Part shown: positions 9,136 to 17,610 of the stretch, one piece after another
Numbering within the stretch: the stretch's first letter is position 1
How the letters are laid out: each line of letters begins with the position of its first letter
Assembly (NCBI RefSeq): GCF_937958065.1
Contig: NZ_CALFXI010000119.1
Location: 1 to 64,000 of the forward strand
Origin: an uncultured Steroidobacter sp.
GTDB lineage: Bacteria; Pseudomonadota; Gammaproteobacteria; Steroidobacterales; Steroidobacteraceae
DNA length: 64,000 nucleotides
Direction of reading: 5' to 3'
Position numbers and translations under genes: made by a program
Notes under the pieces: model-generated
The model's database searches: none
What the model saw: only the letters and a program-made list of their open reading frames with translations
What the model was told of the DNA's origin: nothing

Positions 9136-10443
9136 CTAATTCAAAGCCGCGCGCAATCGTATCAGCAGGTTGTGAAGCTGAGCCAAGTTGACCCGTTGGC
9201 CTCGTTGCACTTTCGCGTGCAGCGCATGCAAGCGCTCCACGTCCTGCTCGGACACGACCGTCTGCGCGCGCAACCAGTCCCACACCGGCGAGCCATCCGC
9301 CGGCAGACCGATGCGCCGGCGCGCATCGTTGAAGAAATTCGCGATCATCTGCTGGCCGACGGTCGCGGGCCGCATGACGCGAGCCATGAAGCCACCCGTG
9401 GCACGGATGAAGGCAGTGATGTCCACCGGGTTCCAGCGGGACTGCGCCGGTCGCAGCCGCTGCGAGCCGAGCACGAACAGCAGCCACAGTCCCAACAGCC
9501 ACCACAGCGTTGCATGCAGGCGCGAATCGCCGAAGAAGGCGTCGGGATCGTAGAACGACACCAATCCCTGATGCGCGTCGTCGATGATCACCTTGCCGCC
9601 GCCACGCAACGACCAGCGCACGATGTTCGCAATCAGGCGCGCATTGTCGTCCTCGCCGAGCAGCTTGTTGCCGAGAATGCTGCCGTAAGCACTGACGATG
9701 ATCTGCCCATTGCCTTCGGACAGCAGCCACAGCACCGGCACGCCGGAGTCCGGGTCGTGCGCCAGCTCCAGCGCGCCAGAGTCCTTCGCCCAGCCATCCC
9801 ACTTCGACGTGAGATAGTCCGAGGACGCGCTCACCTTGCCGACACCTTCGAGCAGCGGATGCGCGCCGGCCGGCCGCATCTCCAGCTGCAACGGCTCGGG
9901 CAACCTGGTCTGGGCGGCGATCACTTCCGCCGCGGTCGGTTGATCAGCCTCGTCCCGTGGCGCCTCGGGGTCGTCACTCTCTTCGGGATCCTCCGAATGC
10001 TCCTGGAAGCGCATCCGGGTGATCGCTTGCAGATGCTGCAGAAACAGCTCATCGCTGCCCGGTTCCATGGACCATTCCGGGGTATCGGACAGCCCGGCGG
10101 CGATCAGCAAGGTGTTGCCCCGCTGCACCCATGAATGCAACGGCACGATCTCGGAATCGCGCACCGGATAGAGATGAGGCGCGGTAGTGATCAACAGATT
10201 GCCCGTGTGAGATTCCAGGCCGGGGACGTCGCTGAGCTTCGTGAAGCGTTCGCGCAGCGACAGGACCGGCACGCGCTCCGACTGCAGCCAGGTCACCAGG
10301 CCGAGATAACCGTTCGGGCCGGCTTCGATGCTGGTGGGACGCGTCGCCTGCTGGTGAGGCGCTTGCGGCTTCGGCACCATCACGGCATAGAACGCGACGA
10401 ATGCGCCGATGGCCAGCGCCAATGTGAGCAAGCGATCCTTCAT
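9136..10443 (-). CDS. DUF4350-domain membrane protein
   Basis: A 435-residue protein with an N-terminal helix (LLTLALAIGAFVAFYAVMV), then a soluble domain with the DUF4350 pattern (NGYLGLVTWLQSERVPV), in which a degraded amidotransferase-like fold is expected. A second membrane helix (TLWWLLGLWLLFVLGSQRLR) comes near residue 315, followed by a helical cytoplasmic tail. An acidic stretch (EHSEDPEESDDPEAPRDEAD) lies near residue 150. Its start overlaps the stop of the upstream gene as ATGA. Such genes accompany MoxR, DUF58 and DUF4129 genes in many bacteria; biochemical function is unknown. Confidence 0.8.
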   Translation of the reverse strand: MKDRLLTLALAIGAFVAFYAVMVPKPQAPHQQATRPTSIEAGPNGYLGLVTWLQSERVPVLSLRERFTKLSDVPGLESHTGNLLITTAPHLYPVRDSEIVPLHSWVQRGNTLLIAAGLSDTPEWSMEPGSDELFLQHLQAITRMRFQEHSEDPEESDDPEAPRDEADQPTAAEVIAAQTRLPEPLQLEMRPAGAHPLLEGVGKVSASSDYLTSKWDGWAKDSGALELAHDPDSGVPVLWLLSEGNGQIIVSAYGSILGNKLLGEDDNARLIANIVRWSLRGGGKVIIDDAHQGLVSFYDPDAFFGDSRLHATLWWLLGLWLLFVLGSQRLRPAQSRWNPVDITAFIRATGGFMARVMRPATVGQQMIANFFNDARRRIGLPADGSPVWDWLRAQTVVSEQDVERLHALHAKVQRGQRVNLAQLHNLLIRLRAALN

Positions 10444-11360
10444 GTCGCCGCTCCTTTCAATTGCGCATCCAGATCGCGGACCGTTCGCCGCGCATCCTCC
10501 AGATCGTCGCCGGCAACCTGCTTGCCTCCGAACACTTCACGCTCGGCGAGCTGTGCGATGTGTTGGAAAGATTCGCGTTGTGAGGAATCGTCGAAGCGCG
10601 CGCGTTTTGTCAGCTCGCGATTTGTGAGACTTTGCGCGCCGCTCAAGCGTCCGGTCCTGACGAGTGTTGCGATCAACATTCTCAGCAGGGCGGAGGGCCG
10701 TTCACCGGCCGTTTCGAGATCGGGCTCGACGGATCCCATCCCTCCCGGCGCATCGGCGGCACTCGCCGTTGCGGATGCGGACCTGGGTCGTCGACCGTGC
10801 AGCGCGGTCCGGATTTCGTTGATGACTATTGCCACGCCGAGCAGGACGACCAGCGCCACCGAGCCGTAGATCAATACCGAGCGCACGACCTCCGGCAGCG
10901 GATGCTCGTCGAGCCAGCGGCTCAACCAGGATTCCTTGCCGGGCTGGGGCTGCTGCCGGTCCAGAACCTCGCGCAGCCAGCGTTTGAATTTTTCGTACCA
11001 GGAGAGCGACTGCTCCGGCACCGGCGGCTTGCGCAGCGAGTCGAGCACCGGGGCCACGGTGTCCACGGCAATGGCGGCGCGCTCGGGCTCTTTCTCATAG
11101 CGACTGGCGAGCGCGCGCAGGCTGTTCAGACCGTCGCGGTTCAACTGCGCGAGCTGATTTTCGGACACCAGGTCGGTGAGCCCGAGCTGCTCCAGCGCCA
11201 GCCTCACGTCGGGACAGGTCGCTTCGATCGCCTCCAGACCGACGACATCGGGCTCGAGCGCATCCACACATTTTTCGAGCATTTGCCGCGCCGGGCCCTC
11301 GCCTTGCGCGAGGGCCGCGGGCGCGGCCAGAAACATCAGAACGAGCAGCGCCGAACGCAC
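10440..11360 (-). CDS. DUF4129-like membrane protein with signal peptide
   Basis: A 306-residue protein. It has a signal peptide (LLVLMFLAAPAALAQ), a periplasmic helical region with Cys residues (MLEKCVDALEP, IEATCPDVRLAL), one membrane helix (SVLIYGSVALVVLLGVAIVI) near residue 170, and a cytoplasmic C-terminal domain ending LTNRELTKRARFDDSSQRES and following residues. The C-terminal pattern, with a single helix before it, fits DUF4129 proteins of MoxR operons. It is coupled to the DUF4350 gene by ATGA overlap. Family assignment is by pattern and context. Confidence 0.7.
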   Translation of the reverse strand: MRSALLVLMFLAAPAALAQGEGPARQMLEKCVDALEPDVVGLEAIEATCPDVRLALEQLGLTDLVSENQLAQLNRDGLNSLRALASRYEKEPERAAIAVDTVAPVLDSLRKPPVPEQSLSWYEKFKRWLREVLDRQQPQPGKESWLSRWLDEHPLPEVVRSVLIYGSVALVVLLGVAIVINEIRTALHGRRPRSASATASAADAPGGMGSVEPDLETAGERPSALLRMLIATLVRTGRLSGAQSLTNRELTKRARFDDSSQRESFQHIAQLAEREVFGGKQVAGDDLEDARRTVRDLDAQLKGAAT

Positions 11361-11363
11361 GAA

Positions 11364-12176
11364 TCAGGCGGCGCTCAACGCATTCACACGTGCCGCGAGA
11401 TCGCCGCCTTCCTTGCGCAACTTCAGATCCCAGTAGAGCGCGATGAACGCCGCGCTGCCGAACGGCCCGAGGAAGACATAGAAGGCGAAATTCGTGATCG
11501 CCTGCATGACCATGCCGGCCACGAACGCGTCCGCGACCGCCAGCCCGGCAAACGGAACCGCCAGCGCAGTGACGAAGCCCAGTGCCAACAGGATGACGAA
11601 CACCAGAATCGACAGCAGCGAGAGCACCCCGCAGGTGCGCCACCAGTTGCCCCAAACCAGCTTGTGACTGCCCTTCAGCGAATCGATCGGGCCTTTGTGC
11701 TCGAACAGCAGCAGCAGCATGTAGAGGATCAGACTGACCATCAGGATCAAACCCGGCACGAACAGCAGCACGAATCCCACCAGGAGGGCCAGGCCGAACA
11801 GGATGCTCGCGACCACCAGCAGCGGCAGGCGCGCCAGTGCGATCTGAAATGCGCTGCCGGTGCTCATGTCCTCATCGAGACCGATGGCGTGCTGTTTCAA
11901 GAACAGAGCGCTCGTCGCCCACAGGCTCAGCACACCGCAGAGCAAAGCAACGACCAGAATCATCGGGTCGTTGTAGACCGCCAGCGGGCTGGCGGCGATC
12001 TCGGCAGGATCCAGGCTCGGTATGCCGACGATCGCCAGGTAAACCACCGGGATCACGTTCAGCACCGCCAGCAGCGCCGCAATCGGCCAGACCGCGCCGA
12101 AGGATGATTTGTACAGATGAAAGGCAGTATCCAGAACGCCGCCAATGCCCTGCGGCTGAGTGGGCTGAATGGCCAT
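11364..12176 (-). CDS. Polytopic membrane protein of the MoxR operon (YciC/DUF7847-like)
   Basis: A 270-residue protein with about six hydrophobic helices, including AVWPIAALLAVLNVIPVVYL and ILFGLALLVGFVLLFVPGLI. The layout resembles glycerophosphodiester-phosphodiesterase membrane-domain or YciC-like proteins. The frame continues upstream to 12308, but ATG 12176 (MAIQPTQPQGIGGVLDTAF) precedes the first conserved-looking residues, so that start was chosen. It is the first gene of the operon, three bases before the DUF4129-like gene. Function unknown. Confidence 0.72.
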   Translation of the reverse strand: MAIQPTQPQGIGGVLDTAFHLYKSSFGAVWPIAALLAVLNVIPVVYLAIVGIPSLDPAEIAASPLAVYNDPMILVVALLCGVLSLWATSALFLKQHAIGLDEDMSTGSAFQIALARLPLLVVASILFGLALLVGFVLLFVPGLILMVSLILYMLLLLFEHKGPIDSLKGSHKLVWGNWWRTCGVLSLLSILVFVILLALGFVTALAVPFAGLAVADAFVAGMVMQAITNFAFYVFLGPFGSAAFIALYWDLKLRKEGGDLAARVNALSAA

Positions 12177-12298
12177 CACGAATCTCCATTGTGTTTTAGG
12201 CGCAGCGACGGCGCAGATGATCGCGGCGCCCCGGGCCAATGGCAAATATCCCTTTCGCAAAACTGCCGGCCTGGCTGCGGTTGCGGGCCAAAGGCAAA

Positions 12299-12318
12299 GT
12301 GATATCACCGTGATATCG
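12299..12318. promoter_or_regulatory. Tandem GTGATATC operator-like repeats
   Basis: A perfect 10-bp palindrome, GTGATATCAC at 12299-12308, is followed by a second copy of its core, GTGATATCG at 12310-12318. The 11-bp centre-to-centre spacing is one helical turn. The pair lies 20 bp before the probable start of a ribbon-helix-helix gene (12338) and 123 bp before the divergent operon start at 12176. Same-face tandem half-sites are what RHH dimers typically bind, so autoregulation is the simplest reading; this is inference. Confidence 0.55.
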
Positions 12319-12337
12319 ATTGTGGTATGGTGCGGGG

Positions 12338-12547
12338 GTGGCCGAATCCGCTGGCAAAAAAGCTTATCCGTTGCGCATCAGCAGCGACGTACTCGACGCC
12401 GTACAACACTGGGCGCAGGACGAGCTGCGCAGCGTGAACGCGCAAATCGAGTACGTCCTGCGCGACGCGCTTCGCAAGGCGGGGCGAATCAATTCCTCCA
12501 CGCCCCCGCCGCCCGTCGAAGGCGGCGAGGACGCGGAACGCTCTTAG
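12338..12547 (+). CDS. Arc-like ribbon-helix-helix DNA-binding protein
   Basis: A 69-residue protein if started at GTG 12338 (VAESAGKKAYPLRI); a TTG at 12320 would add six residues. The strand segment KAYPLRISSDVLDAVQHWA followed by two helices with NAQIEYVLRDALRKAG is the Arc/TraY/MetJ RHH pattern: beta strand contacts the operator, helices dimerise. The tail is Pro-rich and acidic. No toxin gene follows; the 3' end overlaps the convergent cystathionine gamma-lyase gene by four bases. The tandem repeat just upstream is a candidate binding site. Confidence 0.75.
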   Translation: MAESAGKKAYPLRISSDVLDAVQHWAQDELRSVNAQIEYVLRDALRKAGRINSSTPPPPVEGGEDAERS

Positions 12548-13707
12548 CCAGCGAGCGCCTGCTCCAGATCCGCGAGCAGATCTTCGACGTCTTCGATACC
12601 GACCGACAGACGAATCAGCGAGTCGTCGATGCCCAGCTCGCGGCGCTTCTCCGGCGGGATCGAGGCATGGGTCATCAAGCCGGGATGATCGACCAGACTC
12701 TCCACGCCACCCAGACTTTCGGCGATCGTGAAGATCCGGCAGCGCTCGAGAAATTGTCTGGCCTCACCGAGCCCGCCTTTCACGAAAAAGGTAACGATGC
12801 CGCTGAAGCCATTGCGCATCTGGCGCCGGGCCAGCTCATGTTGCGGATGGCTCGCGAGCCCCGGATACAGCACCTTCGCCACGCGCGGATGTTTCTCCAG
12901 CCAGCCGGCGATCTGTAGCGCACTCTCGCTCGACTGCCGCATGCGCAGTGCCAGTGTTTTCAAGCCACGCAGCGCCAGGAAACTATCGAAGGGCCCGCTG
13001 ACCGCGCCCACGGCGTTCTGCAGGAAGCCGATCTTCTCCGCCAGCTCCTCATTGGCCGTCACCGCGACGCCACCGACCATATCGGAATGACCGTTCAAAT
13101 ATTTCGTCGCCGAATGCACGGTGATGTCGGCGCCCAACTCGATGGGCCGCTGCACCCACGGACTGGCGAACGTATTGTCGACGACGGTGAGAATGTTCCG
13201 CTTGCGCGCGAACTCCGCGACCTGCGCGATATCGACCAGCCGCAGCGTCGGATTTGTCGGCGTTTCGATCCAGATCATCCTGGTCGTCGGACGCACCGCC
13301 GCCTCCAGCGCCTTTTGATCCGCCAGATTCGCGAAGCTGATTTCCAGGCCCGCCGAACGCTTGCGCACGCGCTCGAACAAGCGGAACGTGCCGCCGTACA
13401 AATCATCCATCGCGACGATGTGACTTCCGGAGTCGAGCAATTCCAGCAGCGTGCTGGTCGCCGCCATGCCCGACGCGAACGCGAAGCCGCGCACGCCAGC
13501 TTCGAGATCGGCGATGCACTTCTCCCAGGCAGTGCGAGTGGGATTCGATGTGCGCGAGTAATCGTAACCCTTGTGAACGCCAGGGCTGCTCTGCGCGTAA
13601 GTGGAGGTGGCGTAGATCGGCGGCATCACCGCGCCCGTGCTCGGGTCGGGTGTCTGACCGGCGTGAATGCAGCGAGTGCCGAAGCGCAGCGACGAAGAGG
13701 AAGTCAT
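12544..13707 (-). CDS. Cystathionine gamma-lyase / gamma-synthase family PLP enzyme
   Basis: A 387-residue Cys/Met-metabolism PLP enzyme. It contains IHAGQTPDPSTGAVMPPIYA at the start, the aromatic YDYSRTSNPTR motif, FASGMAATST, and the PLP-lysine motif SATKYLNGHSDMVGG. The gene follows a cystathionine beta-synthase gene on the same strand, about 105 bp apart, so the pair most likely forms cysteine from homocysteine by reverse transsulfuration (gamma-lyase). Gamma-synthase or gamma-lyase activity cannot be separated by motif alone; the neighbour decides the preferred call. Confidence 0.9.
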   Translation of the reverse strand: MTSSSSLRFGTRCIHAGQTPDPSTGAVMPPIYATSTYAQSSPGVHKGYDYSRTSNPTRTAWEKCIADLEAGVRGFAFASGMAATSTLLELLDSGSHIVAMDDLYGGTFRLFERVRKRSAGLEISFANLADQKALEAAVRPTTRMIWIETPTNPTLRLVDIAQVAEFARKRNILTVVDNTFASPWVQRPIELGADITVHSATKYLNGHSDMVGGVAVTANEELAEKIGFLQNAVGAVSGPFDSFLALRGLKTLALRMRQSSESALQIAGWLEKHPRVAKVLYPGLASHPQHELARRQMRNGFSGIVTFFVKGGLGEARQFLERCRIFTIAESLGGVESLVDHPGLMTHASIPPEKRRELGIDDSLIRLSVGIEDVEDLLADLEQALAG

Positions 13708-13812
13708 GATGGATACGTGCCCTGCTGGTCGAGTCGTAACAGTGTGCGGTGAATTCTGCGGCTGGCTGGCGCGTGGCGCCAGCCAGGACCGCGATGCTGA
13801 ATGAATCGTGCG

Positions 13813-15177
13813 CTATTTCACCTGACGGCGCAGATAATTGAGCACGTCGGAGCGCGTCACCAGGCCGAGGAACTTCTCGCCATCCATCACGGCCGCGGAC
13901 GAGCGCACTTCGAGCATGGCCACCAGATTGTTGAGCGTCTGAGTCTTGTCGACGCGCAGGAAGCTGCTGGTCATTGCCTTGTGCACCGGCTCGTTGAAAC
14001 GCTCCGGATGGCCGAAAGCAAAGCGCAGGATGTCGTCTTCGGTGACCACGCCGATGAGCTTCTCTCCATCCATCACCGGCAGCTGCGAGAAACCCGCGTT
14101 GCGCAGACGATTGTGCGCGGTCGTGAGCACGTCGTTCGGCCCCACCGTGATGGTGGCGCGCTGGCCGTGCGGGCGGCCGATCAAGTCGCGCAGGTCGCCG
14201 TACGTCTCGCGCTGAATGAAGCCCTGATCCTCCATCCAGAAATCGTTGTACAGCTTCGACAGATAGCGCGCGCCTGTATCGCACGCCAAAGTCACCACGC
14301 GCTTCGGCGTTTTCTGCTCGCGGCAGTAGCGCAGCGCCGAGGCGAGCAACGTGCCGGTCGAAGAGCCGGCGAGCACGCCTTCCTTCTGCAACAGCTCGCG
14401 CGCCACCGAGAACGACTCGCCGTCGGAGATGCTGTAAGCGCGCTTGGTCATCGAGAAGTCGGCGATCTCCGGAATGAAATCCTCGCCGATGCCTTCGACC
14501 AGCCAGGACGATTTCTGGGTCATTTTGCCGGTCGCGATGAACTCCGCGAGGATGGAGCCCTGCGGATCGGCGAGCACCAGCTCCACATGCGGCGCATGCT
14601 TCTTGAAGAACGCCGCGAGGCCGGCGATCGTGCCGCTCGAGCCGACGCCGACCACGACCGCGTCCAGCTTCTGCTCCATCTGCTCCCAGATTTCCGGCGC
14701 GGTGGTGAGCTCGTGTGCCTTGGGATTGTCGGGATTGGCGAACTGATTGATGAAGTATGCGTTCTGGCGCCTGGCGATGGCCGCGCCCAGGTCCTGGTAG
14801 TACTCGGGATGGCCCTTGCCCACGTCCGAGCGGGTCAGCACCACTTCGGCGCCGAGCGCGCGCAGGTTGAAGATTTTTTCCTGGCTCATTTTGTCCGGTA
14901 ACACCAAAATGAGCCGGTAGCCCTTCTGCGCGGCGACCAGCGCGAGCCCCAGGCCGGTGTTGCCGGCGGTGGCCTCGACGATGACGCCGCCGGGCTTCAG
15001 ATCGCCGCGGCGCTCGGCCTCCTCGATCATGGACAGGCCGATGCGATCCTTGATCGAGCCGCCCGGGTTCATGTACTCGAGCTTCAGGAACAGCTCGCAA
15101 GGACCCGTATCGAGCCGATGCAGCCGCAACATGGGCGTGCGGCCGATCATCTCGATAGCGTTCTGATAGACGTGCAT
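13813..15177 (-). CDS. Cystathionine beta-synthase with C-terminal CBS domain pair
   Basis: A 454-residue protein. The N-terminal 320 residues are a fold-II PLP synthase (MIGRTPMLRLHRL, PLP lysine in NPGGSIKDRI, phosphate loop VGSSGTIAGLAAF). The C-terminal 120 residues form two CBS modules (DVLTTAHNRLRNAGFSQLPV and TLNNLVAMLEVRSSAAVMDG). The CBS pair separates it from plain cysteine synthases and indicates cystathionine beta-synthase, condensing serine and homocysteine. In some enzymes this module binds S-adenosylmethionine or other adenosyl ligands. It is upstream of the gamma-lyase gene. Confidence 0.9.
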   Translation of the reverse strand: MHVYQNAIEMIGRTPMLRLHRLDTGPCELFLKLEYMNPGGSIKDRIGLSMIEEAERRGDLKPGGVIVEATAGNTGLGLALVAAQKGYRLILVLPDKMSQEKIFNLRALGAEVVLTRSDVGKGHPEYYQDLGAAIARRQNAYFINQFANPDNPKAHELTTAPEIWEQMEQKLDAVVVGVGSSGTIAGLAAFFKKHAPHVELVLADPQGSILAEFIATGKMTQKSSWLVEGIGEDFIPEIADFSMTKRAYSISDGESFSVARELLQKEGVLAGSSTGTLLASALRYCREQKTPKRVVTLACDTGARYLSKLYNDFWMEDQGFIQRETYGDLRDLIGRPHGQRATITVGPNDVLTTAHNRLRNAGFSQLPVMDGEKLIGVVTEDDILRFAFGHPERFNEPVHKAMTSSFLRVDKTQTLNNLVAMLEVRSSAAVMDGEKFLGLVTRSDVLNYLRRQVK

Positions 15178-15222
15178 GGAAGACTCCGTGATCCAGTTCA
15201 GTGTGTTAGTCCAGCGTCATTC

Positions 15223-16095
15223 ATGCCTGCCGTCAAATCCTCGCAAACCGTATCCGATGCTCTGCATACCGCAACGATGCTGTTGTCGCGGTCCTCGCCC
15301 TCCGCGCGTCTCGATGCCGAGCTGCTTCTGGAGTATGTGACCGGGTTGTCACGGACCAATTTCCGCGCCAATCCCGAGCGCGAGCTCCCTGCCGCTGCCG
15401 GCTGGTCATTCCAGCAACTGGTCAAGCGCCGCGCGCAAGGCGAGCCGGTTGCATACATCCGCCAGCAGCAGGAGTTCTGGTCGCTGCTGCTCGAAGTGAG
15501 CCCGGCGGTGCTGATTCCGCGCCCGGAGACCGAACTGGTCGTCGAGCGGGTGCTGGCACATATAAATAAGGAAGCCCCGGTCCGAGTTGCCGATCTGGGC
15601 ACGGGCAGTGGCGCGATCGCGGTCGCCATCGCCTCCGAGCGGCCGCAGGCGCAGCTCAGCGCCATCGACGCGTCCAAGGATGCACTGGAACTGGCCAGCC
15701 GCAACATCGGGCGATTGCAGCTGACCAATGTCGCGCTATTGCACGGCAGCTGGTTCGCACCGATCGCCGGGCAGAAATTCGACGTGATCGCGTCCAATCC
15801 GCCCTACATCGCGCAGGACGATCCCGACCTCACGCCCGACGTCCGGAAGTTCGAACCCATCATGGCACTGATTTCGGGGCGTACCGGGTTCGAAGCGCTG
15901 GACGTGCTGATCCGTGAAGCGCCGACGCACCTGGAATCCGGAGGCTGGCTGGTGCTGGAGCACGGCTGGAAGCAGGCCGAAGGCGTCCGCCAGCGGCTTG
16001 TGCGCCAAGGCTTCGTTCACGTACGCTCGCACGCCGATCTGGCCGGCCACGAACGGGTCACCGAAGGCCAGTGGCCCGGCCCTCAACGAGGATAG
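15223..16095 (+). CDS. prmC: Release-factor glutamine methyltransferase
   Basis: Methylates the GGQ glutamine of release factors 1 and 2 with S-adenosylmethionine. The 290-residue protein has an N-terminal helical domain, the SAM loop VADLGTGSGAIAVAIA near residue 120, and the substrate-amide motif NPPYI near residue 190. ATG 15223 was chosen because the family N-terminus begins there; the frame runs back to 15118 into the divergent cystathionine beta-synthase gene. ppiB follows after five bases, so they are probably one transcript. Confidence 0.95.
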   Translation: MPAVKSSQTVSDALHTATMLLSRSSPSARLDAELLLEYVTGLSRTNFRANPERELPAAAGWSFQQLVKRRAQGEPVAYIRQQQEFWSLLLEVSPAVLIPRPETELVVERVLAHINKEAPVRVADLGTGSGAIAVAIASERPQAQLSAIDASKDALELASRNIGRLQLTNVALLHGSWFAPIAGQKFDVIASNPPYIAQDDPDLTPDVRKFEPIMALISGRTGFEALDVLIREAPTHLESGGWLVLEHGWKQAEGVRQRLVRQGFVHVRSHADLAGHERVTEGQWPGPQRG

Positions 16096-16100
16096 CGTCC

Positions 16101-16601
16101 ATGCTCGAATTCAAGACTTCCAAAGGCACCTTCACCGTCCAGCTGTTCGACAAGCAGGCGCCGATCACGGTGGAGAACTTCTATCGTTACGCCGATGAAG
16201 GCTTTTTCGACGGCACGATTTTCCATCGCGTCATTCCGAACTTCATGATCCAGGGCGGCGGGCTGACCGCGGACCTGAAGAACAAGAAGGGCCACGAGCC
16301 GATCAAGAACGAAGCCGACAACGGCTTGAAGAACAAGCGCGGCACGCTGTCCATGGCGCGCACCAACGACATCAACAGCGCGACGTCGCAGTTCTTCATC
16401 AACGTCGTCGACAACGATTTCCTGGATCACAAGGGCGCGAGCAGCTACGGCTATGCCGTGTTCGGCCGCGTCGATTCGGGCATGGAGGTGGTCGATGCCA
16501 TCGCCGCCACCCGGACCGGCAGCCGCAGCGGTTATCAGGACGTGCCGACGGAAACGATCACGATCGAGTCGGTCCGCCGCATCGAACCGAAGCAGCAATG
16601 A
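16101..16601 (+). CDS. ppiB: Cytoplasmic peptidyl-prolyl cis-trans isomerase B (cyclophilin)
   Basis: A 166-residue cyclophilin that accelerates proline isomerisation in folding proteins. It has no signal peptide, so it acts in the cytoplasm. The active-site block FHRVIPNFMIQGGG carries the catalytic Arg, and SATSQFFINVVDN and YAVFGRVDSGMEVVD are family hallmarks. Start ATG 16101 gives the usual MLEFKTSKGTFTVQLF N-terminus. It is the second gene behind prmC and ends in a strong hairpin shared with the convergent porin gene. Confidence 0.97.
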   Translation: MLEFKTSKGTFTVQLFDKQAPITVENFYRYADEGFFDGTIFHRVIPNFMIQGGGLTADLKNKKGHEPIKNEADNGLKNKRGTLSMARTNDINSATSQFFINVVDNDFLDHKGASSYGYAVFGRVDSGMEVVDAIAATRTGSRSGYQDVPTETITIESVRRIEPKQQ

Positions 16602-16608
16602 GATCTGG

Positions 16609-16639
16609 CAGCGTGCCGGGCATCAAACCCGGCACGCTG
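16609..16639. terminator. Hairpin between convergent ppiB and the OmpW-like gene
   Basis: A perfect 12-bp stem, CAGCGTGCCGGG (16609-16620) with CCCGGCACGCTG (16628-16639), closes a 7-base loop. It begins 8 bases after the ppiB stop and 11 bases from the opposing stop at 16651. There is no long T tract on either side, so it may act bidirectionally with weak or factor-assisted termination. Confidence 0.75.
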
Positions 16640-16650
16640 TTGAGTTGCTG

Positions 16651-17427
16651 TTATCTGAACAGCACCGCGAAGTTGAAGACGTTCACGTCGCTCTCGCCGG
16701 CCTTCTCGTCGTCGCCGACATCGAAGAAGCGCTGATATTCCAGGCGCAGCGTGAAGCTCTCGTTGATGTTCCAGGCGGCGCCGACGCCGGCGAACAATTC
16801 GGTCTGGCTGGCATCCATGCGGGTATGGAGCAGATTGAACACACCGGCCTGGTCGACGCTGTCGATGTAGCGCAACCGCTGGGTGACGCGCGTATCGGCG
16901 TAGTAGATGCCGCCGCGCGCATGCAGATCGAAATACTGACCGAGCGGGACCATGCCGAGCACGCTGGCGGTGACACCCGCGCTGGTCACGTCGAGGCCGC
17001 TCTGGAAGTCGCCGTTCAATAGGACGTTGACCACATCCGTGCCGTCGAAGAACGCATAGTTGCCGCTGATCGCACCGCTCAAGGTATAGGTCGCTTCACC
17101 CAGGTCCACGTAACCGACTTCCACCGCCACCCACTTGTTGAAGCGGTAACCCACCTGCGCTCCCCACGGGGTCGTGGTGTCATCCAGCTTGGAGGTCTCG
17201 GGGGTGCCCGTCAGGTTGGTCCCCGGCTGGATCGGAACGATCGCCAGCATCGGGTTCAGGCTCTCGGTGAAGCTCTCGTCCAGTTCGCCCTTGGAGCCCA
17301 AGTCGATATCGCCAGTACCGCCCCAGAGGCCGAAATAGAATCCGCGATCCTGCTCGGCGAACGCTGCCGGGGCCGACAGCATGCCGGCCAGCGCCAGTCC
17401 GGCCAGTGCGCGCGTCTTATGGTTCAT
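16651..17427 (-). CDS. OmpW-type outer-membrane beta-barrel protein
   Basis: A 258-residue protein with a signal peptide (ALAGLALAGMLSAPAAFAEQ) and alternating amphipathic strands ending in Phe/Arg (NVFNFAVLFR), as expected for an outer-membrane barrel. Segments such as WGAQVGYRFNKWVAVEVGYV and FAGVGAAWNINESFTLRLEY match eight-stranded OmpW/OmpA-like barrels. Start ATG 17427 was preferred to the GTG one codon before. It is a single gene convergent to ppiB and divergent from mtgA. The transported compound is unknown. Confidence 0.8.
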   Translation of the reverse strand: MNHKTRALAGLALAGMLSAPAAFAEQDRGFYFGLWGGTGDIDLGSKGELDESFTESLNPMLAIVPIQPGTNLTGTPETSKLDDTTTPWGAQVGYRFNKWVAVEVGYVDLGEATYTLSGAISGNYAFFDGTDVVNVLLNGDFQSGLDVTSAGVTASVLGMVPLGQYFDLHARGGIYYADTRVTQRLRYIDSVDQAGVFNLLHTRMDASQTELFAGVGAAWNINESFTLRLEYQRFFDVGDDEKAGESDVNVFNFAVLFR

Positions 17428-17610
17428 CACCCAAGTTCTCCGTAAGTCCGTGACATTATTGTTTGCGGGGGCCGCCCGACCCCATTTCCGGGCGCCGATG
17501 GTAGACGATTATGTGCAATCAACCAGCGACTGCATCACACTTGCCCGGCGCGTGACCCGCTTTCGTGAGCCAGGTCCGCTTCTTTTTGCCACTTCAACCT
17601 TGCAGGACGA

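Noticed and set aside
12320..12547. Toxin-antitoxin module around the RHH gene
   Set aside because: No small toxin-like frame follows or precedes it; the next gene is convergent cystathionine gamma-lyase.
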